From Nocardioides seonyuensis (lineage in GTDB: Bacteria > Actinomycetota > Actinomycetes > Propionibacteriales > Nocardioidaceae), in assembly GCF_004683965.1 (NCBI RefSeq), contig NZ_CP038436.1, positions 2,976,001-3,040,000 of the forward strand: 64,000 nucleotides of DNA, read 5' to 3'. The notes beneath the pieces were generated by a model. It ran no database searches and was not told the DNA's origin. It worked only from the letters and a program-made list of their open reading frames with translations. Positions 32,375 to 42,330 of the stretch are shown here, piece by piece; position 1 is the stretch's first letter, and each line of letters begins with the position of its first letter. Made by a program: the position numbers and the translations under genes.

Positions 32375-34645
32375 GTGGCAGACCTTCGGGCGCTCCTCGT
32401 GTCGCTGGGAGCGTGGCTCGGCGCCCTGCTCGTGCTGGTCGCGCCGGGCTGGGCGGTCCTCGGAGGTGTCCTTTCGGTCTCGGCCTGCGCCGTCGCGCTC
32501 GTCGTACGACGCGTCCTCGACGTCGCCTGGCTGGCCCCCCTCGCCGCCGGGGTGGCCGTCGCGGGAATCGCGGCCCTGCACCAGCAGGCGGTCGCAACCT
32601 CCCCGGTGACCGATCTCGCCGAGGAGAGGGCCGTGGTCGACCTCGACCTCACGGTGACCTCCGACGCCAGGCCTGTGGCCGGGAGGTTCGGCGACCTCCA
32701 GGTGCTGAGGGCCAGGGTCGAGGAGGTCAGCGGCCGTGGATCGGGCTGGAAGACCTCCGCTCCCGTGGTGGTCCTGGCTCCCGAGACCTGGCCGGCGCCG
32801 GCGTTGGGCGCCAGGGTTCGCAGCACCGCCCGCCTTGTTCCGGCCGATGGCGACGAGGCAGCGCTGGTCATGCCGATCGGGTCCCCGACGGTCATCGCCG
32901 GGCCGGGTCCGTGGTGGGAGGCAGCGGCCGCGGTGCGGGCCTCGGTGCGTGCCGCGGTCTCCGACCGCGGGGCGGACGAGCGCGAGCTCGTGCCGGCGCT
33001 CGTGGACGGTGACGACCAGGGCCTCGACCCAGGACTCGCCGAGGACTTCCGTACGACGGGACTCACCCACCTGCTCGCGGTCAGCGGCACCAACCTCACG
33101 CTCGTCGTGGGGTTCCTCGTGATCATCGGACGGTGGGCCGGGATGCGGGGGCGGGCGATCTGGGCCCTCGCAGCCCTGGGGATCGTCGGCTTCGTGGTCG
33201 TCGCCCGCACCGAGCCCAGCGTCGTGCGGGCGGCGGCGATGGGCACCGTGGCGCTCATCGGGATGGGCCGCAACGGTCGCTCCCGTGGCACCCGCTGCCT
33301 CGGTGTCGCCGTGCTGTTCCTGCTGCTGCTCCAGCCGGCGCTGGCCGTGACGGCTGGCTTCGCGCTGTCGGTGCTCGCCACCGCCGGGATCCTGCTGCTC
33401 GCGCCCCCGTGGCGTGATGCCTTGACGGCCTGGTTGCCCAGGTGGGCGGCCGAGGCCGTCGCGGTCCCGCTGGCGGCGCAGGTGGCCTGCACGCCGGTCG
33501 TCGCGGCCATCTCCGGCGAGGTCAGCCTGGTCGCCGTGGTGGCCAACCTGCTCGCGACACCTGCGGTGGCGCCCGCCACGGTGCTCGGGCTCGCGGGCGG
33601 GCTGCTGGGCCTCGTCTGGGCACCCCTGGGAGAGGTCGTCGCGGCGCCTGCGGCGTGGTCGGTCGGCTGGATCATCGCTGTGGCCAGGCGCGGCGCCGAC
33701 CTGCCGACCCCTGCCCTGCCGTGGGGGCACGGCCCGGTGGCCCTGGCCCTGCTGACGGTCCTGTGCGTGGCCTTCGTGGCCGCGGCTCCTCGCCTGATGC
33801 GCCATCCGGTCTCCGCGCTCGGGTGCACCGGCCTGCTCGTCGTGGCCGTGCTGGTGCGTCCCCCGACGCCCGGGTGGCCCGCCGAGGGGTGGGTCCTGGC
33901 GATGTGCGACGTGGGTCAGGGCGACGGCCTCGTCATCCGCTCAGGACCGAGCAGCGGTGTGGTCGTCGACGCCGGTCCCGAGCCGGCGCTGATGGACGAG
34001 TGCCTCGACCGTCTCGACGTCACGTCGGTCCCGCTCGTGGTCCTGACCCACTTCCACGCCGACCACGTCGACGGCCTGCCAGGAGTTCTCGCAGGCCGCC
34101 TCGTAGGGGAGGTGGTGTCGACGACGCTGGCCGAGCCGGCTGCGGGCGCCGCGTTCGTGCGCCGCCACGTCGGTGGGCCGCCGGGCCTGCTGCCCTTCGG
34201 GGCCAGCCAGCGCGTCGGTGAGGTCAGCATCGAGCGCGTCTGGCCTCCTCCCGAGGGCAGTCCCGACCACTCGGGCGAGGGGAGCGCCGCCAACGACGCG
34301 AGCGTCGTGCTGCTCGCGGAGGTGAGTGGGGTGCGCGTCCTCCTCACCGGCGACATCGAGCCCCCGACCCAGGGCCGGCTGGAGAGCACCTTGGCCGGCC
34401 TCCGTGTCGATGTCGTCAAGGTGCCGCACCACGGCAGCCGTCACCAGGACCTGCCCTGGCTCACCTCGCTCGGTGCGCGCGCCGCCCTCGTGTCGGTCGG
34501 CGCCGACAACGACTACGGCCACCCCGCGGCGGACGTGCTCTCCGCGCTCACCGGGACCGGCGCCCACGTGTGGCGCACCGATCTCGACGGGACAGTGCTC
34601 GTCGTGGAGCGTGAGGGCGAGGTGGGTGTCGTCGGCGACGACTAG
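32375..34645 (+). CDS. comEC: ComEC/Rec2 DNA-uptake channel
   Basis: 756 aa. Multispanning DNA-translocation channel. Order: two N-terminal hydrophobic helices, an extracytoplasmic OB-like DUF4131 region (about 75-200), the Competence domain with many helices (about 215-490; 'DFRTTGLTHLLAVSGTNLTLVVGF' is diagnostic), and a C-terminal metallo-beta-lactamase-like domain (about 510-750, 'DVGQGDGLVIRSG', 'LTHFHADHVDGLPGVL', 'LTGDIEPPTQ', 'VPHHGSR') with intact metal ligands, thought to degrade the non-transported strand. GTG start. It sits between comEA and holA in the normal order. Confidence 0.95.
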   Translation: MADLRALLVSLGAWLGALLVLVAPGWAVLGGVLSVSACAVALVVRRVLDVAWLAPLAAGVAVAGIAALHQQAVATSPVTDLAEERAVVDLDLTVTSDARPVAGRFGDLQVLRARVEEVSGRGSGWKTSAPVVVLAPETWPAPALGARVRSTARLVPADGDEAALVMPIGSPTVIAGPGPWWEAAAAVRASVRAAVSDRGADERELVPALVDGDDQGLDPGLAEDFRTTGLTHLLAVSGTNLTLVVGFLVIIGRWAGMRGRAIWALAALGIVGFVVVARTEPSVVRAAAMGTVALIGMGRNGRSRGTRCLGVAVLFLLLLQPALAVTAGFALSVLATAGILLLAPPWRDALTAWLPRWAAEAVAVPLAAQVACTPVVAAISGEVSLVAVVANLLATPAVAPATVLGLAGGLLGLVWAPLGEVVAAPAAWSVGWIIAVARRGADLPTPALPWGHGPVALALLTVLCVAFVAAAPRLMRHPVSALGCTGLLVVAVLVRPPTPGWPAEGWVLAMCDVGQGDGLVIRSGPSSGVVVDAGPEPALMDECLDRLDVTSVPLVVLTHFHADHVDGLPGVLAGRLVGEVVSTTLAEPAAGAAFVRRHVGGPPGLLPFGASQRVGEVSIERVWPPPEGSPDHSGEGSAANDASVVLLAEVSGVRVLLTGDIEPPTQGRLESTLAGLRVDVVKVPHHGSRHQDLPWLTSLGARAALVSVGADNDYGHPAADVLSALTGTGAHVWRTDLDGTVLVVEREGEVGVVGDD

Positions 34646-34658
34646 GGTTGTGCGCACC

Positions 34659-35645
34659 ATGGCACGCACCCTCTCCGCGGCACAGCTCCTCGGCCACGTC
34701 GTCCTCCTCACCGGCAAGGAGGAGTTCCTCTCCGAGCGCACGGTGGCCTCGGTCCGTGCGGCGGTGCGCGCCCACGACGACGAGGCCGAGCTGGGCGAGG
34801 TCGAAGGTGGCGGCCTCTCGCTCGCGACACTGGGAGAGATGTCGGCCCCCTCGCTGTTCTCCTCGAGCCGGTGCGTGGTGGTGCGCAAGCTCGAGGACCT
34901 TCCCGACGAGTCGGTCGACGGCCTGGTCGGCTACTGCGCGGCTCCCGCCGATGACGTGGCCCTGGTGCTGGTGCACTCCGGCGGCCCACGGGGCAGCGGA
35001 GTCCTGACCAGGCTCCGCAAGCTCGAGCGGGTCACCGAGATCAAGTCGGAGGAGGTCAAGGCCTCTGCCCTCCCGCAGTTCGTGACGTCCGAGGCAGCGG
35101 TCCACGGCGCGCGCATCGACGCAGACGCAGCAAGCTTCCTGGTGCAGGCCGTGGGCCACGACCTGCGCTCGCTCGCGGCTGCGGCCGACCAGCTCGCCCA
35201 CGACTTCCCCGGTGAGCCCCTCACCCTCGACAAGGTCAAGCGATACTTCGGCGGTCGCGCCGAGGCCAAGTCCTTCGCGGTCGCGGACGCGGCCTTCGCC
35301 GGACGTCGTGCCGCTGCCCTGGAGGAGCTTCGCTGGGCACTCGACGCGGGCACCGCCTCGGTGTTGGTGACCTCGGCGATGGCAGGCACTGCGCGCAGCG
35401 TGGCCCGTCTCAAGGGCGCAGGCGGCGGGATGCGTGAGGCCGACCTGGCTCGCGAGCTCGGCGTGCCTCCGTGGAAGGTGCGCTCGGTCCGTGACCTGGC
35501 CCGCTCGTGGAGCGAGGACGGCATCGCCGCGGCCGTGCGAGCGGTCGCGGTGGCCGACGCCGACATCAAGGGCCAGGCCCACGACGCGTCCTACACGCTC
35601 GAACGCCTCGTGCTCACGGTCGCAGGCCTGCGCGACTCACGCTGA
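34659..35645 (+). CDS. holA: DNA polymerase III subunit delta
   Basis: 328 aa. The clamp-loader subunit that opens the beta clamp. The N-terminus 'LLGHVVLLTGKEEFLSERTVASVRAAV' and 'SLFSSSRCVVVRKLEDL' fit the family, with C-terminal helices ('YFGGRAEAKSFAVADAAFAGRRAAALEELRWAL'). ATG at 34659 is preferred; GTG at 34650 is an alternative in frame. TAGGGT (34643-34648), which includes the comEC stop codon, may be its own -10 box giving an almost leaderless mRNA. Confidence 0.92.
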   Translation: MARTLSAAQLLGHVVLLTGKEEFLSERTVASVRAAVRAHDDEAELGEVEGGGLSLATLGEMSAPSLFSSSRCVVVRKLEDLPDESVDGLVGYCAAPADDVALVLVHSGGPRGSGVLTRLRKLERVTEIKSEEVKASALPQFVTSEAAVHGARIDADAASFLVQAVGHDLRSLAAAADQLAHDFPGEPLTLDKVKRYFGGRAEAKSFAVADAAFAGRRAAALEELRWALDAGTASVLVTSAMAGTARSVARLKGAGGGMREADLARELGVPPWKVRSVRDLARSWSEDGIAAAVRAVAVADADIKGQAHDASYTLERLVLTVAGLRDSR

Positions 35646-35668
35646 GCGACCCCTGCGAATGCAACAAC

Positions 35669-35693
35669 GGCGCCCTCCCGACGGGAGAGCGCC
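35669..35693. terminator. Terminator between holA and rpsT
   Basis: GGCGC and CTCCC (35669-35679) pair with GGGAG and GCGCC (35683-35693), one C/A mismatch, 3-nt loop. It lies in the short gap between the convergent holA and rpsT stops and probably works in both directions. Confidence 0.75.
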
Positions 35694-35713
35694 GCAGCAG
35701 CGGAGTGCCGACC

Positions 35714-35974
35714 TCAGAGCGAGGCGGCCTTCTTGGCGATCGAGGACTTGCGGTTGGCCGCCTGGTTCTTGTGGATGACGCCCTTGGAAGCGGCCTTGTC
35801 GAGCGCGCGCAGAGCGTCGCGGGCAGCCGTGCCGGCGGCGTCCTTGTCACCGGAGTCGGCGAGCTCGCGGAACTTGCGGATCGCGGTCTTCACGCTCGAG
35901 CGCACCGACTGGTTGCGCTGACGGCGTCGCTCGTTCTGCTTGTTGCGCTTGATCTGGGACTTGATGTTGGCCAC
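35714..35974 (-). CDS. rpsT: 30S ribosomal protein S20
   Basis: 86 aa, normal length and composition (Lys, Arg and Ala rich): '[35 protein letters not shown]' and '[20 protein letters not shown]'. It binds 16S rRNA in the small subunit. It has its own promoter and about a 95-nt 5' leader, long enough for autoregulation, which is known for S20 in other bacteria. Confidence 0.98.
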   Translation of the reverse strand: MANIKSQIKRNKQNERRRQRNQSVRSSVKTAIRKFRELADSGDKDAAGTAARDALRALDKAASKGVIHKNQAANRKSSIAKKAASL

Positions 35975-36074
35975 AGTGAACCTTTGCTCGGTTGGTGCTG
36001 GTCAGGAGAAGTCTGGTGTCCGGGGCTGCCGACAGCCCACGTCGCGTGAGGCGGCGCCGGACATGCAAGCAGGA

Positions 36075-36104
36075 ATTCTACCGTCCACGCGGCGGAGCGC
36101 CCAA
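36075..36104 (-). promoter_or_regulatory. Promoter of rpsT
   Basis: On the minus strand TTGGGC (36104-36099) and TAGAAT (36080-36075) are separated by 18 bp. TAGAAT is a near-consensus -10 box. It sits about 100 bp upstream of the rpsT ATG, just past the stop of the following phosphotransferase gene. Confidence 0.6.
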
Positions 36105-36110
36105 ATCGTG

Positions 36111-37082
36111 TCAGGAGCAACCAGCGACGTCGCTGCGGGGCCACCCTCGACGCTCTGCCAGCCAGGCCCAGCACACCTCTCCCTGCCAGCGCTGGTGGTC
36201 ACGGATGTGCGGGGAGGTCGGCGGCACCGGCAGGACGCTCTGCCCGAGGAAGTAGCCCACGAAGAGCGCCAGCACGGTGTCGACGTCGTCGGGCGGGACA
36301 TCCTTGAGCAGGCGTCGTGAGGCCATCACCGCGTCGACGTCCGCGCCCTCGCCCCGGGGGCCGATCAGGGCCGCGAAGGAGTCGAACCAGTCGCACCCCC
36401 GGACCGGCCAGTTCCAGTCGCAGAGCAGCGCCCGCCCGTCCGGGCGGATGAGCACGTTGTCGGAGCGGACGTCGGTGTGTACCACGGTGTCTCCGTCGAC
36501 CACCTCGGCATAGCGGCGTGCCAGCGCCTCCGCCTCGTCGGCGTGCGAAAGGTCCAGCTCCTCGCGGACCTTCGACCACCCGTCGAGCATCGCGGCGAAG
36601 TCGTCGACCGCGCTGTCCAGCTCGAGATGTGCCGGAGGGGGCGTGAGCTCGTCGGCCACGACCTCGAGGGTGTCGAGGGTCGCACCGAGGTCGGCGAGGT
36701 CCCAGGGGCGCTTCGGCAAACGGGCCTCGACGTGCTCGATCACCAGTGCCACCCAGTCGTCGTCGAGCAGGTGCAGCAGTCGAGGGGCAGGGACCGAGGC
36801 CGGAAGGGCGGCCAGCTTGCGCGCCTCCTCCCGGTAGGAGTCGGCGAATAGTCGCTGCGCCTTCACCGAGGCTGCCTTGGCGAAGTGGCGTGAGCCGTCC
36901 TCGCAGACGAGCACCGAGGCGAAGCCCGGCGTGAAGCCGGAGTTCTGTGAGATCGCCTCGACCACAGGGGAGCCGCACTTGCGCTCGAACCATGCCCGGA
37001 GGTTGGGCGGGAGGAACGCCCACTCCAGGCGACGCGCCGTGCTGCCGTGGGGGGCGGGGTAGACGGTGGCGGGGCTCGACAT
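36111..37082 (-). CDS. Aminoglycoside-phosphotransferase-like small-molecule kinase
   Basis: 323 aa, APH/choline-kinase fold. The catalytic loop is 'TVVHTDVRSDNVLIRP' (HxDxxxxN) and the metal-binding Asp is in 'ALLCDWNWPVRGCDWFD'. Members of this large group phosphorylate antibiotics, sugars or amino alcohols; the substrate cannot be told. The ATG at 37082 is preferred over 37091 because a GGAAGG Shine-Dalgarno stands 9 nt upstream of it and directly abuts the first ATG. It is divergent from the GNAT gene. Confidence 0.85.
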   Translation of the reverse strand: MSSPATVYPAPHGSTARRLEWAFLPPNLRAWFERKCGSPVVEAISQNSGFTPGFASVLVCEDGSRHFAKAASVKAQRLFADSYREEARKLAALPASVPAPRLLHLLDDDWVALVIEHVEARLPKRPWDLADLGATLDTLEVVADELTPPPAHLELDSAVDDFAAMLDGWSKVREELDLSHADEAEALARRYAEVVDGDTVVHTDVRSDNVLIRPDGRALLCDWNWPVRGCDWFDSFAALIGPRGEGADVDAVMASRRLLKDVPPDDVDTVLALFVGYFLGQSVLPVPPTSPHIRDHQRWQGEVCWAWLAERRGWPRSDVAGCS

Positions 37083-37127
37083 GGCGGCCATCCTTCCTCA
37101 CCGAAACCGCTGGACGCGACTCGCACA

Positions 37128-37664
37128 ATGGTGCCCATGCCCGAGCTCGAGCCGCCCACCGTCCGTGTCCGAGACAGCTTCCTGGCCGCGATGGAGGAGT
37201 TCGTCGCCGAGGGGGCGAGCGGGTCCCAGACCGCCTACTGGATCGAGAGCCATGCCCCCTCCTGGCTCGAGCCGGCGGCGTTCTCCGCGTTCGTCGACGC
37301 CCTGCACGCCGAGGCCCTCGAGGAGACCCCGCGTCCGGAGGGCTTCGTGCCGACCACCACCTTGTGGTGGACCGAGGGCGACGACTACCTGGGCCGCATC
37401 GCCATCCGCCACCGGCTCAACGAGTTCCTGCTCGGGGTGGGCGGGCACATCGGGTACGACGTCCGGCCGTCCCGCCGCCGTGAGGGACACGCCACCTCCA
37501 TGCTGCGCGCGGCACTGCCCCATGCCCGGGCCCTCGGCATCGACTCCGCGCTGGTGACCTGCGACAGCGACAACGTCGCCTCGATCAGGGTGATCGAGGC
37601 GGCCGGCGGCGTGTTCGAGGACCAGCGGGGGATCAAGCGCCGCTACTGGGTCGACACGGCGTGA
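37128..37664 (+). CDS. GNAT-family N-acetyltransferase
   Basis: 178 aa. The acetyl-CoA pyrophosphate loop region is 'GYDVRPSRRREGHATSMLRAAL' (R-x-x-G-x-A type), followed by 'GIDSALVTCDSDNVASIRVIEAAGGVFED', a characteristic second half of the fold. The N-terminal half (1-90) is an atypical Trp/Glu-rich extension. ATG at 37128 or 37137; no Shine-Dalgarno is obvious. The substrate is unknown. Confidence 0.85.
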   Translation: MVPMPELEPPTVRVRDSFLAAMEEFVAEGASGSQTAYWIESHAPSWLEPAAFSAFVDALHAEALEETPRPEGFVPTTTLWWTEGDDYLGRIAIRHRLNEFLLGVGGHIGYDVRPSRRREGHATSMLRAALPHARALGIDSALVTCDSDNVASIRVIEAAGGVFEDQRGIKRRYWVDTA

Positions 37665-37749
37665 GGACGGCCTCGGCGCGGTTCGGTCGCGGCGGCCGGA
37701 CCGTGGAAGAATGGGCCGACCCCGTCGTCGTACCCAGAGAAAGCACTGA

Positions 37750-39632
<1,883 letters not shown>

Positions 39633-39636
<4 letters not shown>

Positions 39637-40166
39637 CCGACCTCCCTCGGGTGGTCCGGGCGGCTCAGGTGGCGCCCCGGCCCTGGGCCAACGGCGGTGG
39701 CGAGACCCGCGAGCTGCTGGCCGACGACGGCGGCGGCTGGCGCATCAGCCTGGCCGATGTCGAGCGTGAGGGTCCCTTCTCGAGCTTCCCGGACCGGCGG
39801 CGGCTGCTCACGGTCGTGGAGGGCGCGGTCCTCACCCTGGTCGTCGACGGGACCGAGCACGTCGTCGAGCCGCGTCGGCCGTTCGCCTTCGACGGCGACT
39901 CCGACGTGGTGGCCCGCCTGCCGGAGGGGCCGGTGCGTGCACTCAACGTCGTCTTCGATCCCGCGGTCGCGCAGCCCTCGGTCACCGTGCTCGAGCTCGG
40001 CCGGTCGTCGAGCCTGCCGCTGGCCGACGACCAGGCCGCGATGATGCTGCAGGGTCGACCCGTGGTGGGAGACCAGGAGACGGACGCCCTCGACCTGCTG
40101 GTCGGACCGGCCGCGGTGACCGGGCGCTGCACCCTGGCCGTGGTGTCGCTGACGCCCCCCCGCTGA
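39633..40166 (+). CDS. HutD/Ves family protein
   Basis: 177 aa, cupin-like HutD family ('[60 protein letters not shown]'). HutD is linked to histidine catabolism in pseudomonads, where it is thought to limit Hut expression, but no hut gene is here. It overlaps lepA by 4 bp, so it is translated in tandem with EF4. The role in this context is unknown. Confidence 0.85.
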
Positions 40167-40179
40167 TCAGAAACGCTGG

Positions 40180-40761
40180 TCAGGAGCCCGGCTGCCAGTA
40201 CGGGTCTCGGCCCAGGCGCGCCACCAGGCGGTCGGTGGCCGACGCGTCGTCGGGAACCTGCACTGGTGCACGGCAGATCCCCTCCGAGTAGAGCGCGTCC
40301 CCCCACCCGTCGGCGGTGGCGTGGAGGGACTCGGCCTCCGCGTCGCTGATCGTCCAGGGCTGCCCGGTCCCACGCGCCACGTCCCACCCGTGGATGACGA
40401 GGTCCCAGCCGTAGAAGTCGGCCATGGTGGCGCCGATCGTCGTACGGCCGAAGAAGCCGTCGTACTCCAGTCCAGCGATGTCGGGCGAGGCCAGGACCTC
40501 CTCGACGTGCGCCCGGTGGCTGCGCCAGGCCGCCACGGGGTCGGCCAGGTCAGGCTGGCCGCCCGCGGGCAGCTCCTGACGGTCGAGGAAGTCGCGCTGC
40601 GTGTCGATGACGTGGGCCACCACGTCGCGGACGGTCCAGCCCTCGCACGGACTGGGGTCGTCCCAGGCGTCCCCCGCAGCGGCGAGGGCAGCGGTGAAGC
40701 GGTCGGCGCGGTCAATGAAGGATCGGACGTGGTCTTCTGTGGAGGTGGCTGTCTCGGTCAT
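40180..40761 (-). CDS. TIGR03086-type DinB-like (mycothiol-dependent) protein
   Basis: 193 aa. Four-helix-bundle metal-binding fold of the DinB/maleylpyruvate-isomerase type: 'PSPCEGWTVRDVVAHVIDTQRDFLDR' with the His ligand, and 'DFYGWDLVIHGWDVARGTGQPW'. Actinobacterial members often use mycothiol. ATG at 40761. It is divergent from the AraC gene with a 50-bp gap, suggesting control by that regulator. Confidence 0.85.
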   Translation of the reverse strand: MTETATSTEDHVRSFIDRADRFTAALAAAGDAWDDPSPCEGWTVRDVVAHVIDTQRDFLDRQELPAGGQPDLADPVAAWRSHRAHVEEVLASPDIAGLEYDGFFGRTTIGATMADFYGWDLVIHGWDVARGTGQPWTISDAEAESLHATADGWGDALYSEGICRAPVQVPDDASATDRLVARLGRDPYWQPGS

Positions 40762-40798
40762 GGGACCAGCCTGCAGGCGCGATGTCGTCGGTTCTTGT

Positions 40799-40804
40799 GA
40801 TAAT
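40799..40804 (+). promoter_or_regulatory. -10 box of the AraC-family gene
   Basis: GATAAT (40799-40804) stands 7 nt before the ATG at 40812, in an AT-richer patch than the surroundings; probably a leaderless promoter in the divergent gap. Confidence 0.45.
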
Positions 40805-40811
40805 CCGACAC

Positions 40812-41657
40812 ATGTCGACGCCATGGGCTCCGCGCAGCGTCGACCCGGTGGACAGGGCCCACCTGACCGGGGTGAGCAGGCCGTCTCCGCCGCTCTACCG
40901 CTATGCGCCGAGCGACCGCCTCGGCGATCTCGTCGAGCGCTACTGGATCCCGGTGTGGTCGCTCGAGGAGGCGTCCACCCAGAGCACGCTCCAGCACCCT
41001 GTGTGCCTCATCGTGGTCAGCAACACCTACGCCCGTCTGTACGGCGTCGTCCCGGGGCGGTCGAGCGTCACCCTCGAGGGCGACGGCTGGGCTGTCGGCA
41101 CGATGCTCACGCCGGCGGCCGGGCGCCTGGTGCTCGGCCGCTCCGTTGCCGAGCTGACCGACCGTCACCTGGACCTGCGCGAGGTCGGCTCGTTGGACGC
41201 AGAGGACCTCGTCGGGGAGATCCGGGCCAGCATGGCGGTCGACCCCCACGACCCCGCGGCCCACGGCGCGGCCATCACCGCCCTGGAGCGGCGGTTGGAG
41301 CGCTTCCTGCCGGTCGACGAGCCGGGGCTCCTGATCAACCGGGTCGTCGGCTGGCTGCAGGAGCATCCCGAGGTGTCTCGCGTCGCCGAGGTCGCCGACA
41401 GCTTCGCGATGTCAGAGCGAAGCCTGCAGCGCCTGGTCGAGCAGCGAGTCGGACTGAGCCCGAAGTGGTTGATCCAACGGCGACGCCTGCACGACGCCGT
41501 GCTCGCGCTCAAGGCCGGCACCACAACCCTCGCGGAGGTCGCCTCCCAGCTCGGCTACTCCGACCAGGCCCACTTCACCCACGACTTCCGGACCGTCACC
41601 GGCATGACGCCGGGGGAGTACCTCCGCGACCAGGAGGTCACCCAGCGGCCTCGATGA
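40812..41657 (+). CDS. AraC-family transcriptional regulator
   Basis: 281 aa. The C-terminal double helix-turn-helix (about 185-275: 'VSRVAEVADSFAMSERSLQRLVEQRVGLSPKWLIQRRRLHDAVLAL', 'LAEVASQLGYSDQAHFTHDFRTVTGMTPGEYL') is a textbook AraC domain. The N-terminal domain (1-165) is of the DUF6597 type seen in stand-alone AraC proteins and probably binds a ligand. It is divergent from the DinB-like gene, its likely target. The last 20 bp overlap the HAD gene tail to tail. Confidence 0.92.
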   Translation: MSTPWAPRSVDPVDRAHLTGVSRPSPPLYRYAPSDRLGDLVERYWIPVWSLEEASTQSTLQHPVCLIVVSNTYARLYGVVPGRSSVTLEGDGWAVGTMLTPAAGRLVLGRSVAELTDRHLDLREVGSLDAEDLVGEIRASMAVDPHDPAAHGAAITALERRLERFLPVDEPGLLINRVVGWLQEHPEVSRVAEVADSFAMSERSLQRLVEQRVGLSPKWLIQRRRLHDAVLALKAGTTTLAEVASQLGYSDQAHFTHDFRTVTGMTPGEYLRDQEVTQRPR

Positions 41658-42246
41658 TCGCCTCCATCGCGGCGATCGATGACGGGGTGTCGCGGTGGAG
41701 CACGGCGTGCCAGCCCGCGTCCCGCCCTGCGGTGACGTTCTCCTCGACGTCGTCGAGGAACAGCACCTCGTGTGGGGAGACGCCCAGTCTCTCGGCCGCC
41801 AGCGAGAAGACCTCGGGATCCGGCTTGGAGAGGCCCACTTCGTGGGAGTAGACGATGTCGTCGGTGATGTCCTCGAACCCGTGGCAGCGCTCCGCCTCGC
41901 GCGCTCCCGGCGCGGAGTTGCTGAGGATGGCCGTGAGCCGGTGCTGGCGCTGGCTGGCGAACCAGTCGCGCAGCGGGACGTTGACCGTGCCGATGTACCA
42001 CCGCCAGAAGTCACTCATCAGCTCGTCGGCTTGCTGATCATCGAGGCGCAGGCACCGCTGCCAGTGTCGGCGCACGGCGACCTCGTCCGCGAGCCCGGTC
42101 GCTGCACCAGCGGGAAGGTCGCTGATGCGATGCAGCAATGCACCCGTGTCGAGTCCCAGTCTCGTCTCGGCGGGACCTGGAAACAGAGAGTCGTCGATGA
42201 CTTCCAGCACGCCGCCTACATCAAAGACCACCGCTCTGATGCCCAT
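41638..42246 (-). CDS. HAD-family hydrolase (phosphatase-like)
   Basis: 202 aa. Motif I 'VVFDVGGVLEV' (nucleophile Asp; the second Asp of DxD is Gly as in YihX-like members), motif II 'LTAILSNSAPG', motif III 'GLSKPDPEVF' and motif IV 'VLFLDDVEENV'. The cap is helical (subfamily IA). Dephosphorylation of a small molecule is likely; the substrate is unknown. ATG at 42246 fits the N-terminus of this family; the upstream in-frame start adds eight residues. Confidence 0.88.
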   Translation of the reverse strand: MGIRAVVFDVGGVLEVIDDSLFPGPAETRLGLDTGALLHRISDLPAGAATGLADEVAVRRHWQRCLRLDDQQADELMSDFWRWYIGTVNVPLRDWFASQRQHRLTAILSNSAPGAREAERCHGFEDITDDIVYSHEVGLSKPDPEVFSLAAERLGVSPHEVLFLDDVEENVTAGRDAGWHAVLHRDTPSSIAAMEAIIEAAG

Positions 42247-42291
42247 GGACTCAGTCAAGCAGGACGTCACGCCGACGACAGCGTGCCTGTA

Positions 42292-42319
42292 GCCCCGCCA
42301 TGTGGTGCTCTGGCGGGGC
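42292..42319 (-). terminator. Terminator of the DUF222-HNH gene
   Basis: GCCCCGCCA (42292-42300) and TGGCGGGGC (42311-42319) form a perfect 9-bp stem with a 10-nt loop, 12 bp beyond the HNH stop on the minus strand. Confidence 0.7.
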
Positions 42320-42330
42320 GTGGGGCGGAG